The position numbers were made by a program, and so were the translations under genes. This document shows positions 34,265 through 43,149 of a stretch of 63,782 nucleotides of DNA, in pieces. The notes under the pieces were generated by a model. That model was not told the DNA's origin. It did no database searches and was given only the letters and a program-made list of their open reading frames with translations. The DNA comes from Cyclobacteriaceae bacterium (lineage in GTDB: Bacteria; Bacteroidota; Bacteroidia; Cytophagales; Cyclobacteriaceae): NCBI GenBank assembly GCA_015488485.1, contig WFNR01000028.1, positions 1 through 63,782 of the forward strand, in the 5' to 3' direction. Numbering within the stretch: position 1 is the first letter of the stretch; each line of letters begins with the position of its first letter.

Positions 34265-35032
34265 ATGCGCATAGTAAGAAGCCTGTATCTGATTATCAAC
34301 TACAAAACTTTTCTGGTAACCGCCTTGTCGTTGGTTTCTACCTGGCTATGCACCAAATACAACTACAAAGCCGATTTCCCACTCACCCTGGTGGGGATAG
34401 CCATTGTCTTTCCGGTGGTTTTTTCTATCGACAGCGCCTACAAGCGCAGAGAGCGTGCCCTGATGCTGCTGGCAGACCTTGAAGCCCACCTGGTAGCCCT
34501 GAATATGGCTGCAAAAGACTGGCTACGCACCATGAACAAGGACTTTCTGACCACTTACCGGCAACACTTGTTGGCCGTATATGTGGCCATCAAAAACTTC
34601 TTTTTGCAAAAAGAGAGCAGCGCAGAAGGTGAGAAAAAAATCACCCTGGCTATGAGCAAACTTAGCGAAGCTACCCAGCAATTACGCGACTATAACCTGC
34701 CGGCCGGAGAAATGAGCCGGGTAAATCAGTATTTGAGCAAAATATTAATCGACATTGAAAACCTGAAAACCATTTTTTACTATCGCACACCGGTGACGCT
34801 GCGTTCTTACAGCCGGGTGTTCATATATGCTTTCCCGATTATTTACGGCCCTTATTTCGTGTATATTGCAGAAAATTTTTCGCCCGGTCTTGAGTATGCC
34901 ATGCCGGTGATATTCAGCTTTATTCTGGTCAGCCTCGACAACATACAGGTTCATCTGGAAAACCCGTTCGACCAGTTGGGCGAAGATGATATTAAGTTCG
35001 ATCAGGAAAAATTCGCCCGCTTGCTGGATTAA
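34265..35032 (+). CDS. Bestrophin-like membrane protein
   Basis: A 255-residue inner-membrane protein. I chose the ATG at 34265, which leads directly into the first membrane segments (about residues 8-60). Two more membrane stretches lie near 187-233. The ending HLENPFDQLGEDDI resembles the bestrophin signature (ENPF followed by acidic residues). Bacterial bestrophins such as the KpBest type form pentameric anion or cation channels. The N-terminal half is less typical, so I call it bestrophin-like only. It is followed 73 bases later by the DUF2490 gene. Confidence 0.6.
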   Translation: MRIVRSLYLIINYKTFLVTALSLVSTWLCTKYNYKADFPLTLVGIAIVFPVVFSIDSAYKRRERALMLLADLEAHLVALNMAAKDWLRTMNKDFLTTYRQHLLAVYVAIKNFFLQKESSAEGEKKITLAMSKLSEATQQLRDYNLPAGEMSRVNQYLSKILIDIENLKTIFYYRTPVTLRSYSRVFIYAFPIIYGPYFVYIAENFSPGLEYAMPVIFSFILVSLDNIQVHLENPFDQLGEDDIKFDQEKFARLLD

Positions 35033-35105
35033 AAATTTCCTGTATTTTTTTAAGATAAAAATAAAATGCCGGTATATTATTGTGGCAAAACCAAAAGTGC
35101 TAAAT

Positions 35106-35795
35106 ATGAAAAAAGGATTGATCGTATTGGGGATAATGTTGGCCTTTGTGCCGGCCCATAGTCAGGTAGATGAGAGTAAGTTGGGTGCCTGGTATATGTA
35201 TTTCTGGAATGCCCGCACAAAAGAAAAAACCATTGGTTTTCAGGGAGATATCCAGTATCGTAACTGGAATATTCTGGGCGATCTGGAACAGTTGCTGCTG
35301 CGCGGTGGAGTAGCCTATACCACACGTAACAAAGAGGCCGTCTTTACCCTGGGATATGCCTATATAATGAGCCAGCCATATGGCGAGAATAACACCTCCG
35401 TCAGTGAAAGCCGTATTTATCAGGAAGCCCTGCTGCCACAAAAAATAGGCAACAGGATGCATATATTTCATCGTTTCAGGTATGAACAAAGATTTGTGCA
35501 AAATCAGGATTTCCGCACCCGCTGGCGTTATTTTTTGAATATAGCCGTGCCGTTCAATCAAACAGATTTATCCAAAGGCGCACTCTATGCTGCGGCCTAT
35601 TCCGAGATTTTTCTAAATGGCCAACGCGATATCGGCAATGGCGATACCGTGGCTATCTACGACCGTGCCCGCTTGTATGGGGCCTTGGGGTACGGCCTTA
35701 CCGACAGGCTTAGATTGCAAACAGGCTATATGCAGCAGGTAACCGATAGCTGTAGCAAAGGACAATTGCAGGTAAGTTTGCACCATACCTTTTGA
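35106..35795 (+). CDS. DUF2490 outer-membrane beta-barrel-like protein
   Basis: A 229-residue protein. The ATG at 35106 opens a signal peptide (MKKGLIVLGIMLAFVPAHSQ). The mature part is rich in alternating aromatic beta strands, for example LGAWYMYFWNARTK, FHRFRYEQRFVQN and TRWRYFLNIAVPF, ends in Phe (LQVSLHHTF), and matches the DUF2490 pattern of Bacteroidota. A terminal Phe and amphipathic strands suggest an outer-membrane barrel. Function is unknown. Confidence 0.8.
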   Translation: MKKGLIVLGIMLAFVPAHSQVDESKLGAWYMYFWNARTKEKTIGFQGDIQYRNWNILGDLEQLLLRGGVAYTTRNKEAVFTLGYAYIMSQPYGENNTSVSESRIYQEALLPQKIGNRMHIFHRFRYEQRFVQNQDFRTRWRYFLNIAVPFNQTDLSKGALYAAAYSEIFLNGQRDIGNGDTVAIYDRARLYGALGYGLTDRLRLQTGYMQQVTDSCSKGQLQVSLHHTF

Positions 35796-35797
35796 GC

Positions 35798-35827
35798 TTG
35801 GTGACAGGTAATTTTTGCCTATCTTTA
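35798..35827 (+). promoter_or_regulatory. Bacteroidota-type promoter of the lipoprotein gene
   Basis: TTG at 35798-35800, 19 bases, then TATCTTTA at 35820-35827. The ATG of the lipoprotein follows at 35848. Confidence 0.5.
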
Positions 35828-35847
35828 TTCACGTAAAATTGTTTGCT

Positions 35848-36330
35848 ATGCGACCGGGTATATTGTTTTTACTGTTTTTGGCCTGGGCTTGTACAGGCCA
35901 AAAAGAAGCCGAACAGGCTTATAAAAGCGAGCTCAAAGAACTCATCCCTCTCAAGGGGCACGACCCCTATGAGGAGGGCGTTATGACCGACCCCTATCTG
36001 CAACACCGCCTGGTAAAACTGCTGGGGCAGGGCAAATACGATACGTTGGTAAAGGTAATGTACGATTGCAGCCCCATAGGTTTTAACAACGAACTGCTGT
36101 ACTGGGTAGGCTATTCCCAAGAGAAGCCGGCCAGCAATGGCGGAGCCATTATCATTGACCTGAACAAAGATGCAATCTATGTGGGTCTGGAAATAAACGA
36201 CCAGGTGCAGCTCTTTTCAGAGGCCGGAGACCTGAACAACAAGCCGCTTAAGCTCGACAGGTGGTTTAAGCGCAGGAACAAAACCACCGGCAAAAAGACA
36301 GCCCCAGATAGTACGGCCGGTAAGCAGTGA
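35848..36330 (+). CDS. Putative lipoprotein of unknown function
   Basis: A 160-residue protein. The ATG at 35848 gives a lipoprotein signal (MRPGILFLLFLAWACTGQ, Cys after AWA); an earlier in-frame Met at 35815 overlaps the promoter. The mature part is charged, has one mixed strand region (NGGAIIIDLNKDAIYVGLEIND), and a Lys-rich tail. I do not recognise a domain. Confidence 0.65.
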   Translation: MRPGILFLLFLAWACTGQKEAEQAYKSELKELIPLKGHDPYEEGVMTDPYLQHRLVKLLGQGKYDTLVKVMYDCSPIGFNNELLYWVGYSQEKPASNGGAIIIDLNKDAIYVGLEINDQVQLFSEAGDLNNKPLKLDRWFKRRNKTTGKKTAPDSTAGKQ

Positions 36331-36415
36331 GGCAGGTAACCGCTCGTAGAATTCTCACGTATATTGCTGTTGATAAAATCGAATTTTGTGATCACTAAAA
36401 ACAAGAAAGAAAGCC

Positions 36416-36811
36416 ATGAAAAGTAAAACTACATTATTTGCCCTGCTTGCCGGATTGTTTCTGCTGGCAGCTTTTACCTTACCGGAAATAAACTCTTCAG
36501 TACCTGAAGAAGGAGAATTTGAAATACCGGAAAACATCAATGCCATTTTTGAAAAATCGTGCTTTGGCTGCCATAACAGTGAGTCGGACTACCAGAAAGC
36601 CAAAGACAAAATGATGATTGATAAGCTGGGTGACCTGAAGAAATCGAAATTGGTGGCCAAGCTCAATAAAATAGGCAAGGAAGTAAGCGAAGGTGAAATG
36701 CCGCCTGAAAAATTTGTGGCCAAGTACCCCGACAGGGTGCCTACCGATGCTGAGAGGCAGGCATTGGTTGATTGGGCCAAAAATGCTATTAAAACCCTGA
36801 CCAAAAAATAA
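36416..36811 (+). CDS. Small c-type haem-binding protein
   Basis: A 131-residue exported protein with a signal peptide or membrane anchor (about residues 5-22) and one haem motif, CFGCH, near residue 45, in the context IFEKSCFGCHNSESDYQKAK. The following GEMPPEKFVAKYPDR and a late DW helix match the haem-binding domain family found in Bacteroidota. It is followed after two bases by a second protein of the same family, so the two form an operon and probably a redox pair. Confidence 0.82.
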   Translation: MKSKTTLFALLAGLFLLAAFTLPEINSSVPEEGEFEIPENINAIFEKSCFGCHNSESDYQKAKDKMMIDKLGDLKKSKLVAKLNKIGKEVSEGEMPPEKFVAKYPDRVPTDAERQALVDWAKNAIKTLTKK

Positions 36812-36813
36812 TC

Positions 36814-37266
36814 ATGGCTAAGAAAATATTGCTGGGCCTGGTGGCTGTACTGCTGCTTATGCAGTTGGTGCCAGCCAACCGCCCGCCTGTAAAACAAGAC
36901 AATCCTGCAGACCTGCTGGCTAATAATAGCGTACCCGAAGCAGTGGCACAAATACTGCGTGGCGCCTGCTACGATTGCCACTCCAACGAGACCCGCTACC
37001 CCTGGTACGCCTATGTGGCTCCGGTAAAATGGCTGGTGGCCGACCATGTAGAAGAAGGCCGCGAGCACCTTAACTTCTCCGATTGGCAGGCCATGGACAT
37101 CGGGGATCAACTGGAAGCGCTGGACGAACTGGCCGAAGAGGTGGAAGAAGGAGAAATGCCTTTGCAGGGCTATCCGCTGGTACACCCGGAGGCCCGCCTT
37201 AGCGAGGAGCAGCGCCAGTTGCTCATAGACTGGGCCGGGCAGTTTGCCGACCAGCTGCTGGAGTAA
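36814..37266 (+). CDS. Haem-binding domain protein
   Basis: A 150-residue exported protein. An N-terminal hydrophobic segment (KKILLGLVAVLLLMQLVPANRP) is followed by the haem motif CYDCH near residue 52 in ACYDCHSNETRYPWYAYVAPVKW, the classic start of the haem-binding domain. GEMPLQGY and a late IDWA helix parallel the gene before it, so the two are probably old duplicates. It may support a c-type electron chain together with the dihaem cytochrome at 29121. Confidence 0.85.
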   Translation: MAKKILLGLVAVLLLMQLVPANRPPVKQDNPADLLANNSVPEAVAQILRGACYDCHSNETRYPWYAYVAPVKWLVADHVEEGREHLNFSDWQAMDIGDQLEALDELAEEVEEGEMPLQGYPLVHPEARLSEEQRQLLIDWAGQFADQLLE

Positions 37267-37286
37267 GCAGGGTTATTACTCATCTT

Positions 37287-38519
37287 TTACTTTTCACAGG
37301 CAAGCCGGTAAATCAGCCATACCGCCAGCAGGATGGTGACCAGGAAAACGACAAAAAAGGGCGTAAATCCATAATGCCCAATCAGCCAACCGGCCGCAAT
37401 AGGAAACAAAGCCGGCACCAGATTGCCCGCTCCAGCTAAGCCGGCATAGAGCGCCCGGTTCTGATTGCTCGATACTTCCAGCAAAATACCTTCCATCGCC
37501 ACTTTATACAAGGTGAATACCAGCCCCCCGGCAAAGAAATACCAGCGAAATGCTGCCGGATTGCGCTGAATAAGTAAATGCAATGGCACCACTATACTGA
37601 TGGCCGCAATTACATATAGCATCTGCTTGTACCTGATACGGCCACGGAAATAAAATAGCAAAAGCCCGGCTATCACCCCGGCCGATACCTTAAAAATCAG
37701 GTACTGCCCCACCACTATGTTGTTAATGCCGAACTGCTGCTTGCCATAATAGAGCAGAAAGGGCAGCAGACTCAGGCTAATGCCCAGTGTATTGACCAGC
37801 AACAAATAGCCACGCAAACGGGGGTTGTCGTTTATCTCAACACGCAGACGCTGCCAATAGGTACGCAGATCAGCTATCGGCCTGATTGTTGCCCCTACCT
37901 CCTGTACCTGCCAAAACCCTCCGGCTGCAATGGTAAGCGCCAGTCCGGCTGTAAAAAACAAGGCGGCATAATTGTAAGGATACGCATAAGCCTGTAACAA
38001 CCGTGCTGCCAAAAGAGCCGAAATAAATACTCCGATGCTCATAAGTGCCTGCCGTAAAGAGAAAAAGGCTTTGCGTTTTTCCGGGAGCAACGATTTACCC
38101 AGTATATCGGTGTAGCTGATAGCTGCAAACGAGCCCCCCAAAGAAAAAACTGTAATTAGCAAAAACACCAGTGTGAGCACATGCCCGGTACCCTGCTGAC
38201 GGGCCAGCAAGAACAGCAGCGCCCCCAGCCCCAACAAGGCCATTATCCGCAAGGCAATACCCATCAGCAAGTACCTCTTTTTAGCCGGCCGGTTATTCAG
38301 ATAAGGCGAAAACACCAGTTGCATAAAGGCCGACCCACCCACCATAATAGCGGTTAGTATTCCGATGTGCAACGAAGTACCCCCGGCATCGGTAATCATG
38401 GCCGGCACAATGGTATCGACATCCATAAAATTTTGCGCCAACGCCAAAAACAAGGCATGCCACAGATAGGCCAGAAAATTTCGTTGCGATATTTCTTTCG
38501 TTAGCCTGGCAAGTGCCAT
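37287..38519 (-). CDS. MFS transporter of unknown specificity
   Basis: A 410-residue inner-membrane protein with about twelve membrane segments and MFS-like loops (for example NNRPAKKRYLLMGIALR between helices 2 and 3). I chose the ATG at 38519 (MALARLTKEI); longer starts at 38549 and 38567 fall in the adjacent MITE-like repeat, whose edge lies 15 bases upstream. The insertion has therefore displaced the original promoter or leader. No neighbour hints at the substrate. Confidence 0.75.
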   Translation of the reverse strand: MALARLTKEISQRNFLAYLWHALFLALAQNFMDVDTIVPAMITDAGGTSLHIGILTAIMVGGSAFMQLVFSPYLNNRPAKKRYLLMGIALRIMALLGLGALLFLLARQQGTGHVLTLVFLLITVFSLGGSFAAISYTDILGKSLLPEKRKAFFSLRQALMSIGVFISALLAARLLQAYAYPYNYAALFFTAGLALTIAAGGFWQVQEVGATIRPIADLRTYWQRLRVEINDNPRLRGYLLLVNTLGISLSLLPFLLYYGKQQFGINNIVVGQYLIFKVSAGVIAGLLLFYFRGRIRYKQMLYVIAAISIVVPLHLLIQRNPAAFRWYFFAGGLVFTLYKVAMEGILLEVSSNQNRALYAGLAGAGNLVPALFPIAAGWLIGHYGFTPFFVVFLVTILLAVWLIYRLACEK

Positions 38520-38533
38520 AACAACCTGTTTTA

Positions 38534-38718
38534 AACCGGGAATTGTCATTAGAAAATCTAATGACAATTGACGAATTGAAAATCAATGAGTTATACAACT
38601 AATCGTATTACCCAAAAAAGATTTTCAATTGTCACGGTTAACCCTGACAAGTTATTGTTTGCCAATAACTTCGTCAGCCCGAAGGGCAAAATTGTCAATA
38701 AATTGACAATTTTGGGTT
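38534..38718. repeat. MITE-like dispersed repeat, copy 2
   Basis: About 185 bases, very similar to 14266-14453, with the same ends (aaccgggaattgtc, and gacaattttgggtt) and the same inner hairpins. The two copies have the same orientation relative to the gene next to the aaccggg end. The remaining 156 bases before sucA hold its promoter and nothing else recognisable. Confidence 0.8.
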
Positions 38719-38840
38719 CAACAAAATTAACCCATGTCCCTGCCTCTTTCAGTGAGGAAAATTACGCAAGTTTTGAATACATTAAACTATTCATAATCGC
38801 ATATTCGATTGTGTGATTATCAAATCAACGCAATCTTTTG

Positions 38841-38848
38841 TAGCTTTG
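38841..38848 (+). promoter_or_regulatory. Bacteroidota -7 element of the sucA operon
   Basis: TAGCTTTG fits TAnnTTTG exactly, 26 bases before the sucA ATG. The -33 region is poor, so this may need an activator. Confidence 0.4.
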
Positions 38849-38874
38849 GGGCTTCATCATTAGCAGGCTATACT

Positions 38875-41586
38875 ATGGATAAGTACTCTTACATCGCCAA
38901 TGCCGATGTTAATTATATTGATGAACTGTACCGGCTGTACAAGCAAGACCCGCAAGCGGTAGATGAAAGCTGGCAGCGGTTTTTTGAAGGTTTTGAATTT
39001 AACCTGCAAAAATATGGCGAAGACGGTGCCCCGGCAGGCGGGTTGTCCGACAAAGAGACCAAGGTACGCAACCTAATCCATGCCTACCGTACCCGCGGCC
39101 ACCTGGAGGCCAAAACCAATCCGGTACGCAAAAGACGCGACCACAAGGCCCTGCTCCGGCTCGAAGACCATGGCCTGAGCGAGGCCGACCTGGATACCGA
39201 ATTTGAAGTGGGCGCCATCCTGGGTATTGGCAAGGCCACCTTACGCAAAATACTTGACACCCTCAAAACCATATATACCGGTCATATCGGTTTTGAGTAC
39301 ATGTACATCCGCGAGCCCGATGTACTCTCCTGGTTTCGCGACAAGATCGAGCACGAATACCTGCACTTTCAGCTTTCGGTAAAAGAAAAGCAACGCATTC
39401 TCGAAAAGCTCAATGAGGCGGTGGTTTTTGAAAACTTCCTGCACACCAAGTATATCGGTCAGAAACGTTTTTCGCTCGAAGGGGGCGAAACCACCATTCC
39501 GGCCCTGGATGCGGTAATCAACCGCAGTGCCGACCTGGGCGTGGAAGAAGTGGTAATCGGCATGGCCCACCGTGGCCGCCTCAATGTGCTGGCCAATATC
39601 ATGGGCAAGACCTACGAGCAAATCTTCAATGAATTTGAAGGCTCCATGCCGGACGAGACCATGGGCGATGGCGATGTGAAATACCATTTGGGCTATTCCA
39701 GTTTGGTAACCACCGAAAGCGGCAAAAAGGTAAACCTGAAGCTGGCCCCCAATCCATCCCATCTGGAAGCGGTGAATCCGGTGGTGGAAGGCTTCGTGCG
39801 CGCTAAGGCCGATGCCCAGTATGATGACGATTTTGACAAAGTGTTGCCCATCCTTATTCATGGCGATGCAGCCATTGCCGGACAAGGTATCGTATATGAG
39901 GTTACCCAGATGTCAAAATTGAAGGGCTATTATACCGGTGGTACGGTGCATTTTGTCATCAACAACCAAATCGGTTTTACCACTGATTTTGACGATGCCC
40001 GCTCCAGTATCTATTGTACCGATGTAGCCAAGGTAATAGACGCCCCGGTGATGCACGTAAACGGTGACGACCCCGAAGCTGTGGTTTTCTGTATGCGCCT
40101 GGCAGCCGAGTTCAGAAAGAAATTCAACCGCGATATCTACGTGGATATGGTGTGCTACCGCAGGCATGGCCACAACGAAAGCGATGAGCCCAAATTCACC
40201 CAGCCTTCGCTTTACAATATCATCTCCAAGCACCCCAATCCGCGTGAGATTTATAACAAAAAACTGATTGAACGGGGCGATGTGGATGCCAATCTGGCCA
40301 AGCAAATGGACAAGCAGTTCAGGCAATTGCTGCAAGACCGCCTGAACCTGGTTAAGCAAAAACCGCTACCCTATGAGTATCATCCGCTTGAAAAGCAGTG
40401 GCAGGCCCTGCGCAGGTCCAACCCGGCCGACTTCGACCATTCACCCGAAACCGCCATCGACAAAAAAGTAATCGAACAGGTAGGCAAAGCGCTGATTACC
40501 ATACCGGAAGGCTTTAAGCCCATCAAGCAAATAGAAAAGCAGCTTAAGCAGCGTGAAGAGATGTTCTTCAAAACCGGTAAGCTCAACTGGGCGGCAGCCG
40601 AGCTGCTGGCCTACGGCTCTTTGCTGCTGGAGGGCTATCCGGTACGCATGTCGGGGCAGGACGTACAGCGCGGCACTTTCTCACACCGCCATGCCGTGCT
40701 GCGCGATGCCAATACCAACGAAAGCTATAATTCGCTCAACCACATTACCGATAAGCAGCCACCTTTTATGATTTATAATTCACTGCTGTCGGAATTCGGG
40801 GTACTAGGCTTTGAGTTTGGCTATTCGATGGCCAACCCCAATGCGCTGGTTATCTGGGAGGCACAATTTGGCGACTTTGCCAATGGCGCCCAGGTGATGT
40901 TCGACCAGTTTATTGCCACCACAGAAACCAAATGGCAGCGCATGAGCGGCCTGGTGATGCTGCTGCCGCATGGCTACGAGGGCCAGGGGCCCGAGCACTC
41001 TAACGCCCGCCCCGAGCGCTATCTGCAACTGGCAGCCGATTACAACATCGTGGTGGCCAACGTAACACGGCCGGCCAACTTCTTCCACCTGCTGCGCAGG
41101 CAACTGGCCTGGCCTTTCCGCAAGCCGCTCATCGTTATGTCGCCCAAGAGCCTGTTGCGCCACCCCAAGGTAATCTCCCCGATTGAGGAGTTTACCAGCG
41201 GAGGTTTTAAAGAGCTGCTGCCGGACGATTATGCCACACCGGCCAAAGTAAAAAAAGTACTGATCTGCTCCGGCAAGATATATTACGAGCTGGATGCCAG
41301 ACGCCAGGCCGACAAGCGCAAGGATGTGGCCATCATCCGCATCGAACAGCTTTATCCTTTCCCGGATTTCAAGCTGGACGATGAGCTCGACCGCTACCCT
41401 GGTGCCGAGTACATCTGGGTGCAGGAAGAACCGGCCAATATGGGCTACTGGTCGTTTGTACACCGGGTGTATGCCAGACCACTACGCTTGATAGCCCGCA
41501 GTACGGCCTCCTCACCGGCCACCGGCTATCACAAGCAGCACGAACTGGAACAAAAAGAAATTATAGATACGGCATTTCAAGACTAA
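38875..41586 (+). CDS. sucA: 2-oxoglutarate dehydrogenase E1 component
   Basis: A 903-residue thiamine diphosphate enzyme that decarboxylates 2-oxoglutarate and passes the succinyl group to the E2 lipoyl arm. N-terminal E1-specific region (YIDELYRLYKQDPQAVDESW), central TPP domain with MAHRGRLNVLANIMGK and HGDAAIAGQGIVYE, and transketolase-type domain with SGQDVQRGTFSHRHAV are all present. I chose the ATG at 38875; the upstream Met would add residues absent from relatives. First gene of a three-gene operon. Confidence 0.96.
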   Translation: MDKYSYIANADVNYIDELYRLYKQDPQAVDESWQRFFEGFEFNLQKYGEDGAPAGGLSDKETKVRNLIHAYRTRGHLEAKTNPVRKRRDHKALLRLEDHGLSEADLDTEFEVGAILGIGKATLRKILDTLKTIYTGHIGFEYMYIREPDVLSWFRDKIEHEYLHFQLSVKEKQRILEKLNEAVVFENFLHTKYIGQKRFSLEGGETTIPALDAVINRSADLGVEEVVIGMAHRGRLNVLANIMGKTYEQIFNEFEGSMPDETMGDGDVKYHLGYSSLVTTESGKKVNLKLAPNPSHLEAVNPVVEGFVRAKADAQYDDDFDKVLPILIHGDAAIAGQGIVYEVTQMSKLKGYYTGGTVHFVINNQIGFTTDFDDARSSIYCTDVAKVIDAPVMHVNGDDPEAVVFCMRLAAEFRKKFNRDIYVDMVCYRRHGHNESDEPKFTQPSLYNIISKHPNPREIYNKKLIERGDVDANLAKQMDKQFRQLLQDRLNLVKQKPLPYEYHPLEKQWQALRRSNPADFDHSPETAIDKKVIEQVGKALITIPEGFKPIKQIEKQLKQREEMFFKTGKLNWAAAELLAYGSLLLEGYPVRMSGQDVQRGTFSHRHAVLRDANTNESYNSLNHITDKQPPFMIYNSLLSEFGVLGFEFGYSMANPNALVIWEAQFGDFANGAQVMFDQFIATTETKWQRMSGLVMLLPHGYEGQGPEHSNARPERYLQLAADYNIVVANVTRPANFFHLLRRQLAWPFRKPLIVMSPKSLLRHPKVISPIEEFTSGGFKELLPDDYATPAKVKKVLICSGKIYYELDARRQADKRKDVAIIRIEQLYPFPDFKLDDELDRYPGAEYIWVQEEPANMGYWSFVHRVYARPLRLIARSTASSPATGYHKQHELEQKEIIDTAFQD

Positions 41587-41592
41587 CAAGAT

Positions 41593-43137
41593 ATGAGTGT
41601 TCAGATAAAAGTACCCGAAGTAGGTGAATCGATCAGCGAAGTAACCGTAGCCAACTGGCTGAAGCAGGATGGCGATATGGTGGAAATGGACGAAGTGCTC
41701 TGTGAGTTGGAATCGGAAAAAGCTACCTTCGAGCTGCCGGCCGAAGCAGCCGGCAAGCTAAAAATAATCGCCCGGGAAGGTGATACCCTGAAGATAGGTG
41801 ATGTAATCTGTGAAATAGACACCGAGGCAGCCGGCCAGACCACACAGGCCGACACCCCGTCCCCGGCAACCGAAGAGGCTGCCACTCCCCTACCGGCAAC
41901 TACCGGTAAGATGGTGGAAATGCGCGTGCCAGAAGTGGGCGAATCGATTACCGAGGTGACCCTGGCCTCCTGGAGCAAAGCCGATGGCGAGTATGTAGAG
42001 CTGGATGAGGTGATAGCCGAAGTAGATTCCGACAAAGCCACCTTCGAGCTACCGGCCGAAGCCAGCGGCATCCTGCACCAGGCAGCCAAAGAGGGCGATA
42101 CCCTCAAGATTGGCGACCTGATCTGCACCATCGAAGAGGCCGAAGCGCCTGCTGACCAGCCGGCCGATGCGCCAACGGCACGGCCCGCAACCACACAACC
42201 GCCCGCACCTGCCACAGCGGCTACCGCCTCACACGCTGCCGGCCATCCGTCACCGGCCGCTGCCAAAATACTGGCCGAAAAAGGCATTGACCCGGCCATT
42301 GTACAAGGCACCGGAGTAGGCGGGCGCATTACCAAGGCCGATGCCCTGGCGGCACAGCCGTCACAAGCTACCGCAAAACCTGCTGCTCCCGCCAAAGAAA
42401 AAGAAGAAACCCAGGCAGCCCCGGCCCCTGCCGGTGAACGCACCGAAACCCGCCAGAAAATGAGCAGCCTGCGCAAGACGGTGGCCCGCAGGCTGGTGGC
42501 CGTTAAAAATGAAACCGCCATGCTCACCACCTTCAACGAGGTGAATATGAAGCCGATCATGGACCTACGCGCCAAGTACAAGGAGACTTTCAAAGAAAAA
42601 CACGAGGTGGGACTGGGCTTTATGTCATTTTTTGTGAAAGCCTGTACGGTAGCCCTGCAGGAATGGCCGGCCGTGAATGCATCTATCGATGGCGATGAAA
42701 TCGTGTACTATCATTATTGCGATATCTCCATAGCCGTGTCGGCCCCCAAAGGGCTGGTGGTGCCGGTCATCCGCAATGCCGAACAACTGAGCTTTGCCGG
42801 CATCGAAAAAGAAGTGCGCAGGCTGGCCACCCGTGCCCGTGAGAACAAACTTACCATCCCCGAAATGACCGGAGGCACCTTCACTATTACCAACGGAGGC
42901 GTGTTCGGCTCCATGATGTCAACCCCTATTATCAATGCCCCGCAGTCGGCCATCCTGGGCATGCACAATATTGTGGAACGCCCGGTAGTGGAAAATGGCG
43001 AGGTAGTGATACGGCCCATTATGTACGTGGCCCTGTCGTACGACCATCGTATTATTGACGGCCGCGAGTCGGTGAGCTTTTTGGTACGCGTAAAACAACT
43101 GCTGGAAGACCCGGCCAGGTTATTACTTGAAGTATAA
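41593..43137 (+). CDS. sucB: Dihydrolipoyllysine-residue succinyltransferase (E2) with two lipoyl domains
   Basis: A 514-residue E2 core protein of the oxoglutarate dehydrogenase complex. Two lipoyl domains are present, with lipoylation lysines at residues 43 ([12 protein letters not shown]) and 148 ([12 protein letters not shown]). A Pro/Ala-rich linker leads to the E1/E3-binding domain ([20 protein letters not shown]), then the acyltransferase domain with catalytic [12 protein letters not shown]. Most SucB proteins have one lipoyl domain, so the second is a duplication. The gap to sucA is 6 bases. Confidence 0.95.
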   Translation: MSVQIKVPEVGESISEVTVANWLKQDGDMVEMDEVLCELESEKATFELPAEAAGKLKIIAREGDTLKIGDVICEIDTEAAGQTTQADTPSPATEEAATPLPATTGKMVEMRVPEVGESITEVTLASWSKADGEYVELDEVIAEVDSDKATFELPAEASGILHQAAKEGDTLKIGDLICTIEEAEAPADQPADAPTARPATTQPPAPATAATASHAAGHPSPAAAKILAEKGIDPAIVQGTGVGGRITKADALAAQPSQATAKPAAPAKEKEETQAAPAPAGERTETRQKMSSLRKTVARRLVAVKNETAMLTTFNEVNMKPIMDLRAKYKETFKEKHEVGLGFMSFFVKACTVALQEWPAVNASIDGDEIVYYHYCDISIAVSAPKGLVVPVIRNAEQLSFAGIEKEVRRLATRARENKLTIPEMTGGTFTITNGGVFGSMMSTPIINAPQSAILGMHNIVERPVVENGEVVIRPIMYVALSYDHRIIDGRESVSFLVRVKQLLEDPARLLLEV

Positions 43138-43149
43138 AACATTGGTACT

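Noticed and set aside
36814-37266. Cytochrome c oxidase or peroxidase link for the haem proteins
   Set aside because: Only one CxxCH each and no oxidase or peroxidase domain; kept as haem-binding domain proteins.
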